The notes beneath the pieces were generated by a model. That model did not search any database. It was not told the DNA's origin and saw only the letters and a program-made list of their open reading frames with translations. From contig CAJURH010000019.1 in assembly GCA_910588775.1 (NCBI GenBank), positions 1 to 50,335 on the forward strand: 50,335 bases of DNA. Reading direction: 5' to 3'. This stretch comes from an uncultured Lachnospiraceae bacterium. GTDB taxonomy: Bacteria > Bacillota > Clostridia > Lachnospirales > Lachnospiraceae. Shown in pieces: positions 15,156-23,439 of this stretch; the first letter of the stretch is position 1, and each line of letters opens with the position of its first letter. The position numbers were made by a program, and so were the translations under genes.

Positions 15156-15593
15156 ATGGAAAATCTTACGCTTGAAAAACGCCAACTTTGTGATATACAG
15201 GGACGTTTGTTTGAACTTGCGCTGAAAGAAGGATTGGATTGTCCATCATTTATAGAATCTTTTATGAATAGCAAAACTGCCGCTGCCCTTGATGATGTTT
15301 ACGATCGATTACAATGGGCTGGAGAGGAATATATTCTTGAGGAATTAAATGATGAAGTGAATGGGCTTAAAAAGGCTGGCGAAATTTATACTGCGGAGGT
15401 CATGTATTGGGCAGGGTATACTTATCGTTATTGGCGCTACTACACAAATGAATATAGTCAGGAAATCTATAAAATTGCTGATGCCAAAACGATGAACGAA
15501 TGTTGGCTTGGATTCCATACTTTTGACGTTGAGATGGCTATTGATGATTTGCAGGAAATTTATAGACAAAAACGTGACGCACAGTTGAACTAA
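15156..15593 (+). CDS. Partner protein of the DUF3990 gene, DUF3791-like
   Basis: 145 aa, mostly alpha-helical and acidic, no signal peptide. The segment FIESFMNSKTAAALDDVYDR then LQWAGEEYILEELNDE resembles the pattern of DUF3791 proteins, small partners commonly coded beside DUF3990. The ATG lies 1 nt after the stop of the (frameshift-corrected) DUF3990 gene, the tight coupling expected of a toxin-antitoxin pair. The gene itself is intact while the putative toxin is broken. An antitoxin or immunity role is inferred from context only. GTG at 15147 is an alternative start but lacks good spacing. Confidence 0.6.
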   Translation: MENLTLEKRQLCDIQGRLFELALKEGLDCPSFIESFMNSKTAAALDDVYDRLQWAGEEYILEELNDEVNGLKKAGEIYTAEVMYWAGYTYRYWRYYTNEYSQEIYKIADAKTMNECWLGFHTFDVEMAIDDLQEIYRQKRDAQLN

Positions 15594-15615
15594 GGCGATG
15601 ATTGTCTACAGTTTG

Positions 15616-15645
15616 AACGGAGCCATGAAAGGCTCCGTTTGGTCT
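15616..15645 (+). terminator. Terminator-like hairpin after the DUF3990 pair
   Basis: AACGGAGCC (15616-15624), loop ATGAAA, GGCTCCGTT (15631-15639), then TTGGTCT. The stem is strong and the T-run weak; it sits between convergent genes. Confidence 0.6.
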
Positions 15646-15655
15646 ATATGCGCCG

Positions 15656-16645
15656 TTATCTTTTCCTGACAAAACTAGCGCTGAGGATCTTATAAAATGC
15701 TGCGAATAATATCCCTGCCACAGGCCAGATGATCCATGATTTGTGCCAGTTGTCCATGTACAGACTGATGCCGATGTAGATAGCCAAGATGATGCACCAA
15801 TACGATCCGGCGAAAAAGGATGTCCGTTGGTTTACTTCTTTTTTTTCTTGCGTATGGTCGCCAATCTGGAGTACCTTGTCAAAGCTGCCGTTGATCGTTC
15901 CCGCCCACACGAACAGAAACACGCCAACAGTGACAAAACACAGGAGCGCTGGCACACAACCGATGGTGGCGATGCGCTCATCTCTGGTTCCGAAAAGCAG
16001 CAGAGGCGTTATGCCCACAATGCACAGCGTCACGCCCACAGTAATGCATTTGCGGTAAGTGGCTGCAAACTCTTCTTTGCGTTTTTCTACGATGCCAGCC
16101 ACGCCGTACAGCAGCGTGAACGGTTCTTTTTCCATATATCTATACTTCTCCATGCGCATTCCGTTGGAGACCAGTATGGCTACGCCCACAGCCACCAGGA
16201 GCAGCAAGACGGTGGTCCCCAGGCTCCCTGCCATATCCTCAGATATTCGGTTTCCCATGCCGTATTCGGACAGGCCCCCAAGCAGAATCAGGAATACTGG
16301 TGAGAGAATACAACAGGATACGCCAAAGGCTATTTTGGCCGCTGTTTTCCGAGTCAGATCCAGAAACGCAGTGGCCTCTTCCAGGGAAACGCTGCGCCTA
16401 GAGTCCGCTTCCTCCTTTTCCCGGACAACGGGAGGGGCTTCTTCCTCTATTTCTTCTTTTAATAAGTAATCCGTGCTCACCCCGAACAGACAACTCATGC
16501 TAATAATCTTATCCAGATCTGGGATAGAGGCTCCGCTCTCCCATTTTGATACCGATTGCCGGGATATTCCCAGTTGGGAGGCCAGCTCCTCCTGGGACCA
16601 CTCTCTCTGCTTTCTCAAATGGATGATCTTTTCTCCTAATATCAT
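15656..16645 (-). CDS. XRE-family HTH regulator with C-terminal membrane domain
   Basis: 329 aa from MILGEKIIHLRK. Residues 1-65 are a Cro/C1-type HTH (WSQEELASQLGISRQSVSKWESG, DLDKIISMSCLFGVSTDYLL), followed by an acidic linker. From ~residue 95 there are about five or six hydrophobic segments (ISCCILSPVFLILLGG, TVLLLLVAVGVAILV, CITVGVTLCIVGITPLLLFG and others). Membrane-tethered XRE regulators of this layout are common in Clostridia and their signal is mostly unknown. AAAGGA spacing favours ATG at 16645 over the ATG 6 nt upstream. A TGCTAAAAT extended -10 lies about 80 nt upstream on the minus strand. It is the only intact gene in a decayed zone. Confidence 0.8.
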   Translation of the reverse strand: MILGEKIIHLRKQREWSQEELASQLGISRQSVSKWESGASIPDLDKIISMSCLFGVSTDYLLKEEIEEEAPPVVREKEEADSRRSVSLEEATAFLDLTRKTAAKIAFGVSCCILSPVFLILLGGLSEYGMGNRISEDMAGSLGTTVLLLLVAVGVAILVSNGMRMEKYRYMEKEPFTLLYGVAGIVEKRKEEFAATYRKCITVGVTLCIVGITPLLLFGTRDERIATIGCVPALLCFVTVGVFLFVWAGTINGSFDKVLQIGDHTQEKKEVNQRTSFFAGSYWCIILAIYIGISLYMDNWHKSWIIWPVAGILFAAFYKILSASFVRKR

Positions 16646-16902
16646 GTACATATCCTTCTTTCTGTTATTTTATTTGACATCCGAACAGGCCGGACAGCCA
16701 TTTTCTCGATATCGATAAACGCATTTTAGCATAAAAACTGGTTGACAACCACCAAGTGCGCTTGAAAATTCCGCAACTGCTGGTTGCTTTTTGACTTTTT
16801 ATGCGTTCCAAAAGCCTTTTGGATGGATTTTAAATAGGTATTTATTATGTAAAATAATGTATGGTAAAATTATGTCAGAAACGAAAAAGCAGGACAAAAG
16901 GA

Positions 16903-17390
16903 ATGAAAGAGAGCGATCAGGCATACCTCACAGGAGAGAGGACGCTGTTTCATAAAAGTCATGTAAATGTAAAGGACGCCATATTTGCGGAAGTGGGAGT
17001 CACCGCTGAAGGAATGCAGTGACATAACGATCAAGAATCGTATGTTTAAATGGAGATATCCGCTCTGGTACAGTAAAGAATTGTGGCGGAGGGTTGCGTT
17101 TGGTTTGAGATGGCCCGTGCCGGCGTATGATTCCTTTATTTCCGGTGAGTGTTTGGGGTGGAATGCAAAGAAACTGACTCTTCTAAACTGCACCGTCGAG
17201 AGTCTCCAGAGCATGTGTTATATTGAAAACCTGCTGATGAAAAACTGCAAGCTCTTAAACACCACGCTTGCCTTTGAATATTCTACGGTGGACGTGGATG
17301 TCCGGAGAAGGATTGACAGCATAATGAACCTGGCTGGGGCGTTATCCGCGCAGACGAGATTGGAGAGCTGATTGCGCCTAGAAAGGTGTG
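16903..17390 (+). pseudogene. Relic of a DUF3737-family gene
   Basis: Starts MKESDQAYLTGERTLFHKSH and KDAIFA, matching the start of DUF3737 (right-handed beta-helix type). After a one-base slip the next frame gives SPLKECSDITIKNRMFKW and RYPLWYSKEL. WFEMARAGV appears in a third frame, then a large in-gene deletion joins it to YDSFISGECLGWNAKKLTL, NCTVESLQSMCYIENL and FEYSTVDVDV. A last frameshift leads to GVIRADEIGELI. So at least three frame changes and a loss of roughly half the beta-helix repeats. The preceding gap 16652-16902 holds AT-rich DNA with no gene. Clearly non-functional. Confidence 0.85.
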
Positions 17391-17394
17391 GCGG

Positions 17395-17554
17395 ATGGAT
17401 GTTGTCAGTTTGTTTTTGAAAGGAATGTTGATTGGATTTCTCTTTGGCGTTCCGGCGGGAGCGGTGGGAGCGATGACAATACAGCGGACATTTCATTCTG
17501 GCGCCTGGCAGGGCTTTTGACTGGTCTTGGCTCTTCCGTAGCAGGATTCTAGAT
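17395..17554 (+). pseudogene. Relic of a LysE-family exporter gene
   Basis: The start MDVVSLFLKGMLIGFLFGVP then AGAVGAMTIQRTF matches the N-terminus of LysE/RhtB-type translocators. The frame stops at 17518-17520; a shifted frame continues GLLTGLGSSVAGF and ends at a TAG near 17554. The remaining ~150 residues are missing. It lies between the DUF3737 relic and the MATE gene. Confidence 0.8.
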
Positions 17555-17614
17555 GGGCTTAAGCGTTTCCAAAAGGGCGTGGAAAGCTATAGGCGGAGTT
17601 TCTTTTGACGCTCA

Positions 17615-17643
17615 TTGCAAATTAAATGAATTTTTAGTATAAT
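17615..17643 (+). promoter_or_regulatory. Promoter of the MATE gene
   Basis: TTGCAA (17615-17620), 17-nt spacer, perfect TATAAT (17638-17643), 47 nt before the ATG at 17690. Confidence 0.65.
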
Positions 17644-17689
17644 GCAGTTAAATGCAAGCAAGGGGAAGTGGAGTGAAAGGAGAATTTTT

Positions 17690-19051
17690 ATGTCATACGA
17701 AAACGAGGCTGCGCTGGCGAACGCCCCCATCGGTCCAATGATGTTTAAACTGGCTGTGCCCGCAGTGGTAGCACAGCTTATAAATATGCTGTATAACATT
17801 GTGGATCGGATTTACATTGGCCATATTGAGGGGGTGGGACGCATGGCTCTCACTGGGTTGGGGATAACATTCCCCATTATCATGCTTATTTCGGCTTTTA
17901 CTGCTTTTGTGGGAATGGGAGGCGCGCCCCTGGCTTCCATCTGTCTGGGCCAAGGGAATCGTCAGAAAGCCGAGAAAATTCTAGGTAATTCCACCACGTT
18001 GCTGCTGCTTATGTCGGTGGCGTTGACGGCGCTTTTTTCGGTGATTAAAAGGCCCACGCTTATGGCGTTCGGCGCTTCAGAGGCCACCATTGGCTACGCG
18101 GTCGATTATATTTCCATCTATCTGATAGGAACGGTTTTTGTTCAGCTTGCGCTGGGGCTTAACGCTTATATTACCGCGCAGGGCCATGCCATGGTCGCCA
18201 TGTGTTCGGTGCTTATCGGAGCGGCGCTCAACATTATCCTGGACCCTGTTTTTATTTTCTATTTGAATATGGGCGTGAAAGGCGCGGCGCTGGCAACGGT
18301 TATTTCTCAAGGGGTGAGCGCTTGCTGGGTGACGTTTTTTTTGCGTTCCCATTGGTCGGGACTGCGCATCCGCAGAAAATATATGCGACTGGAGGGGGCG
18401 GTGGTGGGGCAGATCGCCGCGCTGGGCATTGCCCCTTTTATTATGCAGTCCACGGAAAGTCTGGTGACGGTGACGCTGAATTCCGGTCTGCAGTTTTACG
18501 GTGGGGATCTGTATGTGGGGACGGTTACCATTATGCAAAGCGTGATGCAGATGGTGGTTATGCCTGTGCAGGGGATTACCCAGGGCGTGCAGCCGATTCT
18601 CAGCTATAATTTTGGAGCGAAGAATTTTGGACGGGTGCGAAAAGCTTTCCGGCTGCTTTTGCGCACTGCTTTGACTGTGACTATTGCATCCTTTCTATTG
18701 GTGGCGTTCATGCCAGAGCGGCTGGCTCTGATTTTCAACAATGACCGGGAGCTGGTGGCGTTGGTGGGGAAGGTGATGCCCATTTTCTTTGGCGGCATTT
18801 GGGCGTTCGGCGCACAGATGGCCTGCCAGGCTACGTTCATGGCGTTGGGGCAGGCCAAGACCAGCTTGTTTCTCGCGCTGTTGCGTAAAGTGATTCTGCT
18901 GGCGCCTTTAGCGGTTATTCTGCCCATGGTGACGGGAAACGTGATGGGCGTTTATGTGGCCGAACCGGTGGCGGATATTCTGGCGTCCGCCATCACGTTG
19001 ACTCTGTTTCTGAGCCGACGGAAGAAGCTGTTGCCGGAAAACAGTCTTTAG
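17690..19051 (+). CDS. MATE-family multidrug/small-molecule exporter
   Basis: 453 aa with ~12 membrane segments in two related halves. N-terminus reads NAPIGPMMFKLAVPAVVAQL then INMLYNIVDRIYIGH, the standard MATE opening; also ISAFTAFVGMGGAPLASI, LGQGNRQKAEKILGN and, in the second half, PVQGITQGVQPILSYNFGA. Such proteins export drugs or metabolites using Na+ or H+ gradients. AAAGGAG upstream of ATG 17690 decides the start; the frame is open 16 codons earlier without family similarity. Its last four bases overlap the convergent histidine kinase gene. Substrate unknown. Confidence 0.9.
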   Translation: MSYENEAALANAPIGPMMFKLAVPAVVAQLINMLYNIVDRIYIGHIEGVGRMALTGLGITFPIIMLISAFTAFVGMGGAPLASICLGQGNRQKAEKILGNSTTLLLLMSVALTALFSVIKRPTLMAFGASEATIGYAVDYISIYLIGTVFVQLALGLNAYITAQGHAMVAMCSVLIGAALNIILDPVFIFYLNMGVKGAALATVISQGVSACWVTFFLRSHWSGLRIRRKYMRLEGAVVGQIAALGIAPFIMQSTESLVTVTLNSGLQFYGGDLYVGTVTIMQSVMQMVVMPVQGITQGVQPILSYNFGAKNFGRVRKAFRLLLRTALTVTIASFLLVAFMPERLALIFNNDRELVALVGKVMPIFFGGIWAFGAQMACQATFMALGQAKTSLFLALLRKVILLAPLAVILPMVTGNVMGVYVAEPVADILASAITLTLFLSRRKKLLPENSL

Positions 19052-22000
19052 ACTGGATTTAACATTATTTTTAGAAGATCCATCAGTTCCGGGACATCGA
19101 TGGGTTTTGCAATGTGTCCGTTCATGCCTGCGTCAAGCGCTGCCTTTTTGTCTTCATCAAAGGCGTTGGCGGTCATTGCAATGATAGGAATATCCGTAAA
19201 AGCGGGATTTTCCAGGCTTCTTATCTGCTTGGTGGCTTCATATCCGTTCAGGATGGGCATCTGTATATCCATCAAAATCAGATCATACTGACCAGGCGCA
19301 GCGGATTTCATCTTATCCACGGCAACGGATCCATCGTCGGCTACATCCAGGATGAATCCCGCTTCCTGCAAGATTTCTACGGCGATTTCCTGATTCAGCT
19401 CATTGTCTTCCACCAGAAGGATTTTCTTGCCGGTGAAAGAATTGTCATTTTCTGAAGTTTGAATCTCGGCGCTTTGGATGGCATAGGGCGCTTCCAGGAT
19501 TTCCCGCAGCTCCGACAGGAAAATAGGTTTTGAGCAGAAAGCCGTTACGCCTGCTTTTCGCGCTTCTTCTTCGATATCGGACCAGTCGTAGGCGGTGAGG
19601 ATGATGATTGGCGTCTCTTCTCCAATGATTCGGCGGATTCGTCGCACAACTTCCACGCCGTTCATATCTGGCATCAGCCAGTCTATGATGTAGACGGCGT
19701 AGTTATCGTTCTGCTCCCACGCCAGTTTGGTCCGCAGCACGGCTTCTTTGCCAGACGTGGTCCAGTCAGGCCGCATGCCAATGGTGGAAAGCATTTTGGT
19801 GACGCTGGAGCATGTGTTGAAATCGTCGTCTGTCACAAGCGCTCGCAGGCCCTTTAATTGCGGAATCGCTTCCTGTTGTACAGAGCCGGAGTGTGTTTTA
19901 AATTGCAAGGATACGGTAAATGTGGTTCCTTTTCCCTCTTCGCTGGAAACGGAGATGGATCCGCCCATCATGTCTACGATGTTTTTGGTAATGGCCATTC
20001 CCAGACCAGTTCCCTGTATTCCGCTGATTGTGCTTGTTTTTTCACGTTCAAATGGCTCGAAGACATGTTTTTGGAATTCCTTGCTCATTCCAATTCCGGT
20101 GTCTTTGATCTGGAATTCATAGGATACGCAGCCGTCCGATGCAGTTCCCTTTTCCAAGATACGGACGCTCACAATGCCGCCGGGTTTTGTAAACTTCATG
20201 GCATTGCTGAGAAGGTTGAGAAGAACCTGGTTTAGGCGGAGTTTGTCGCACAGCACGTGTTCGTGGATGACATCCGCCGTATCAATATAGAAATCCAGTT
20301 GTTTGGAGGTGATGTCTGCCTGCACGATGGTCTTCAGATCGTGCATGATTTCAGGCAAGGAGGTTTCTTTTTCCTCAATTTTCACCTTTCCGCTTTCAAT
20401 GCGGCTCATATCCAGCACGTCGTTAATCAGACTGAGCAGATGATTGCTGGATGTGGTGATTTTTGCCAGGTAATCCTGCACCTGCTCGGTGTTGTCGATA
20501 TGGGCGGCGGCCAGTGATGTGAAACCGATGATGGCGTTCATGGGCGTGCGGATGTCGTGGGACATATTGTTGAGAAACGTGGTTTTTGCTTTGTTGGCAT
20601 GTTGCGCGGCGGCCAAAGCGTCCTGGAGATCGGTTTTTTGTTTCTCCAACTGCTGGGCCATTTCTTTCTCGTCGTTTATGTCCACGAAAAGCCCTACAAA
20701 CGTGATCGGTGAGCCGTCTTCCCGTCTGGACAGCCGTCCGGCGGAGTGAAACCATCGCCATCCGGCGTCTCTGGTGAGAATCTGGTATTGCACGTCGTAG
20801 GTTTTCTGTCCGGTATAGTCTTTTACCGTGTCCCAATATTCCTCCATAATCCGGTCTTTATCTTCTATATGTATAAGATCCGACCAGGACTCCAGTTTGT
20901 TGGGAAAATCCCCTTCACTTTCGTATCCCAGCATTTTTCGGAACGTGTCGGTCCAAGTGCAGGAGATCATTTCTCCCTTCTTATTAAATTCCATGCTCCA
21001 AGGGCCGGAACCCATGGCGGCCTGGATGTTTTTCATGGCCATCTGTTCTCTTTCGAGCTGGGTTAAGGCGGCCCGTATCCGGTTTCCGTCTGCTTTTTCC
21101 TGTTCCAGAAGAAGCTTTGCGTTTTTCCGGGATTGATGGATCAGTCCCAGGAAAACAATGAGCATGGCAATCACTGTGATAATGATCTGGATGATGCTGT
21201 GGCGCATCATTTCCGAGCTTATGGAGCTGATTTGGTTGCTGATGACATTATCCCGGATCAGAATGGTCATCATCCAGTTGGTGCCTTCCACTGGAAGATA
21301 GCAGAGATCTTCTTGGGTCCCCTGGTATTTGAAGGATGTCTGACCGGAACGGCCATTGGTGAAATCGTCCTTCAGTTGGGTATAGCTTGATCCGTTTCCC
21401 ATATCCGCGTCCGCCAGCGCCGCAAGGAGGTTGGTTCCGCCTTCCAGGCGCCCAAAATCGGAGTTTGTCAGGCTGGCGCCGTTTCTATAGTACAAATTGC
21501 AATAGGTTTCGTTGTCGCTGGTCTGTAATGTCAGGGAACTTAACATTTCATCGATGTTAAGCTGGATAAAACACACTTTTATCTTTGATTTCTGAAAGAA
21601 AATATCTTCCACAGGCATTGCCAGAATCACTTGTTTTTTTGCGCCGTATAGATTGGATGTGCGGATTACTGGTTTTGTCAGATCTTCAGAGAGAAAACTA
21701 TAGCGGCTAAGGCCGGAAACTGTGCTGTGTTCCGTGTAGACAATTCCATTGTCGTCCACTAGGGCGAACTTATCCACATTATAGAGTTTTCGAACTTTTC
21801 CCAAAAAGCTGCGCAGCGTCTCCTGGGATTTTAGATTTGACTCATCCAGGATTTCAAGAGCGCTTTTCATATGCATAAAACTGTTCTTCAGGTCTTCGGA
21901 GACCACCCGGGCTCTTCGGCCTGCCAGCTCTTCCAGATAAAATTCGCTGACCTGGTTTACGGCCTGGTTGGTGCCGATTCTTGCGTTGTTGGACACCCAG

Positions 22001-22104
22001 ATTGTGGTCACCAGGAGAACTGTGGCAATGATAATTCCGCCCCATATAGCAAAAGTGATTGTCTGTTTTTTTTGTTCTTTTAGATCCATTTTCACTACCG
22101 CCAT
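19048..22104 (-). CDS. Hybrid sensor histidine kinase with two receiver domains
   Basis: 1018 aa. TM1 ~16-38, extracellular sensor ~40-300 (dCache-like, VDKFALVDDNGIVYTEHS), TM2 ~303-324, coiled coil, PAS ~365-480 (WRWFHSAGRLSRREDG), dimerisation domain with phospho-His about residue 516 (NNMSHDIRTPMNAIIGF), ATPase ~625-745 (LLNLLSNAMKFT, DTGIGM, GTGLGMAI). REC1 ~757-870 has the acceptor Asp in YIIDWLMPDMNG; REC2 ~893-1010 has it in LILMDIQMPILNG, with KP lysines in both. No DNA-binding or HPt domain. It starts 2 nt after the binding-lipoprotein gene, so the lipoprotein probably presents the ligand to the sensor domain. The phosphate target is not obvious nearby. Confidence 0.92.
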   Translation of the reverse strand: MAVVKMDLKEQKKQTITFAIWGGIIIATVLLVTTIWVSNNARIGTNQAVNQVSEFYLEELAGRRARVVSEDLKNSFMHMKSALEILDESNLKSQETLRSFLGKVRKLYNVDKFALVDDNGIVYTEHSTVSGLSRYSFLSEDLTKPVIRTSNLYGAKKQVILAMPVEDIFFQKSKIKVCFIQLNIDEMLSSLTLQTSDNETYCNLYYRNGASLTNSDFGRLEGGTNLLAALADADMGNGSSYTQLKDDFTNGRSGQTSFKYQGTQEDLCYLPVEGTNWMMTILIRDNVISNQISSISSEMMRHSIIQIIITVIAMLIVFLGLIHQSRKNAKLLLEQEKADGNRIRAALTQLEREQMAMKNIQAAMGSGPWSMEFNKKGEMISCTWTDTFRKMLGYESEGDFPNKLESWSDLIHIEDKDRIMEEYWDTVKDYTGQKTYDVQYQILTRDAGWRWFHSAGRLSRREDGSPITFVGLFVDINDEKEMAQQLEKQKTDLQDALAAAQHANKAKTTFLNNMSHDIRTPMNAIIGFTSLAAAHIDNTEQVQDYLAKITTSSNHLLSLINDVLDMSRIESGKVKIEEKETSLPEIMHDLKTIVQADITSKQLDFYIDTADVIHEHVLCDKLRLNQVLLNLLSNAMKFTKPGGIVSVRILEKGTASDGCVSYEFQIKDTGIGMSKEFQKHVFEPFEREKTSTISGIQGTGLGMAITKNIVDMMGGSISVSSEEGKGTTFTVSLQFKTHSGSVQQEAIPQLKGLRALVTDDDFNTCSSVTKMLSTIGMRPDWTTSGKEAVLRTKLAWEQNDNYAVYIIDWLMPDMNGVEVVRRIRRIIGEETPIIILTAYDWSDIEEEARKAGVTAFCSKPIFLSELREILEAPYAIQSAEIQTSENDNSFTGKKILLVEDNELNQEIAVEILQEAGFILDVADDGSVAVDKMKSAAPGQYDLILMDIQMPILNGYEATKQIRSLENPAFTDIPIIAMTANAFDEDKKAALDAGMNGHIAKPIDVPELMDLLKIMLNPV

Positions 22105-22106
22105 TC

Positions 22107-23225
22107 TTAATCAATTTCACCGTACAGTGTCTGAAGCATAGCCGAGGCGCCATCCTGGTAAATGATTGTGGTTATTTCCTCGGTTTTTTCTGGGTAGGCT
22201 TCTCCAGGCGTCAGTCCGTCCGCGATTTTTACGGCCACCTGGACTGTGTCAAAGCCGATGGAATAGCAATCCTGGACGCCCAGAGCGTATATGACGCCGT
22301 CCCGCAGGTATTGAAGCGCTTCCTGGTCGTGATCCATGCCTACAATCATAATTTTTTCTTCCCGCCCGGCTTCAATGACCGCTCTGGCGGCGCCTACCGG
22401 GTTGCTCATGTTGCAGCAGATAATTCCGTCCAGATCGCTGTGTTTCGCCAGAAATTTTTGTGTATATTGATAGGCATTTTCCACGGAATCTTCGTCGTAG
22501 GCGGTTTCCACGATTTTCATATCTGGATATTTGGTGATTACGTCCTGTGCGCCCAGCGCCCGGTCTTCATGGCAGGGCGCGCCCTTGGTCCCCACCAGGA
22601 GGGCCACTTTTCCTTGGTAGTCAAGCTTTTCACAGAGCGCCTCTGTAAGATCGGCGCCGTCCTGGTAATTATGGGTGTTGCCCACATAGGCGATGCGTTT
22701 GCATCCATCTTCTTTGGAGGCGTCGGAACTGGAGAACGTCATAACTTTTTTACCGGCTTCAATAAGCGTGTTGATTGTGGGAGTCACCAGGGCTGTATCC
22801 GCCACGTCCACGCCGATTACATCGAAGTTTTGCCCAGCGGCCTCCTTTAGGTGCTGGATCTGATTCCGGGCGGAGACGGCGTTTGGGGCTAGATATTCGT
22901 AATTGATAATGGTCCCTGCTTCTTCGTATTGCTTAGCGGCGTCTTCGATGCCAAGGGCCACAGCGTCCCACCAGGGGTGGACCATCTTGTATGTAAAGTA
23001 GAAATTGTACTTCTTTTTTAAAGGTTGGTATTCTTCCAGTTTGTGATCGAAATGGACGGCGTTTTCGGTGTCTTCATAATTGCCGCTGTTTGATTCCAGA
23101 TTTGATGCAGACGAAGTTTTGTTGTCCGTTTTATGGCCGCATCCAGCCAGCGCCAGACTGCATGTGCAGGATAGAGCTGTTAGGATGAAATAAATAGAAA
23201 TTTTGTTTTGCAGTTTTTTTAGCAC
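22107..23225 (-). CDS. Sugar-binding-type (type I periplasmic fold) lipoprotein
   Basis: 372 aa from a GTG start with AAAGGAG upstream. The N-terminus is a lipoprotein signal: LKKLQNKISIYF, hydrophobic core, lipobox LALAGC, then a Ser/Asn linker. The mature part has the ribose-binding-like fold: KYNFYFTYKMVHPWWDAVAL, NFDVIGVDVADTALVTPTIN, VALLVGTKGAPCHEDRAL, LDGIICCNMSNPVGAARAV, IMIVGMDHDQEALQYL. No ABC permease genes accompany it; instead a hybrid histidine kinase follows 2 nt later. It therefore probably works as an extracytoplasmic ligand sensor, as in the LuxP-LuxQ or ChvE-VirA arrangements, rather than in uptake. A TGGTATAAT extended -10 lies ~45 nt before the start on the minus strand. 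Ligand unknown, perhaps a sugar. Confidence 0.85.
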   Translation of the reverse strand: MLKKLQNKISIYFILTALSCTCSLALAGCGHKTDNKTSSASNLESNSGNYEDTENAVHFDHKLEEYQPLKKKYNFYFTYKMVHPWWDAVALGIEDAAKQYEEAGTIINYEYLAPNAVSARNQIQHLKEAAGQNFDVIGVDVADTALVTPTINTLIEAGKKVMTFSSSDASKEDGCKRIAYVGNTHNYQDGADLTEALCEKLDYQGKVALLVGTKGAPCHEDRALGAQDVITKYPDMKIVETAYDEDSVENAYQYTQKFLAKHSDLDGIICCNMSNPVGAARAVIEAGREEKIMIVGMDHDQEALQYLRDGVIYALGVQDCYSIGFDTVQVAVKIADGLTPGEAYPEKTEEITTIIYQDGASAMLQTLYGEID

Positions 23226-23363
23226 GGCTGCACAGTCTCCTTTCCATAATTTTAGTTCTACTATTATACCATAAGAAAATGGAAAACTCCACTCTATAAA
23301 TTTTTTATGGCGGCGTAATCAAATTGGAAAGTAACATTTTTTTCATGCGCTTTCGGAAAATAG

Positions 23364-23392
23364 TTGTCAATTGAAGGCATCAGAGTTATAAT
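23364..23392 (+). promoter_or_regulatory. Promoter of the alpha-glucosidase gene
   Basis: TTGTCA (23364-23369), 17-nt spacer, perfect TATAAT (23387-23392), 48 nt before the ATG. The divergent lipoprotein/kinase promoter lies about 120 nt away in the same intergenic region, so shared regulation is possible. Confidence 0.65.
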
Positions 23393-23439
23393 TTGAAAAA
23401 TATAGGAAGTGAAGACTGTTTGCGCAAAGGGGGTCAAAG

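Noticed and set aside
16985..17371. 128-codon ORF as a genuine hypothetical protein
   Set aside because: Its pieces match DUF3737 out of order with a deletion and frameshifts; start and end fall in neighbouring frames of the same family, so it is part of a relic.
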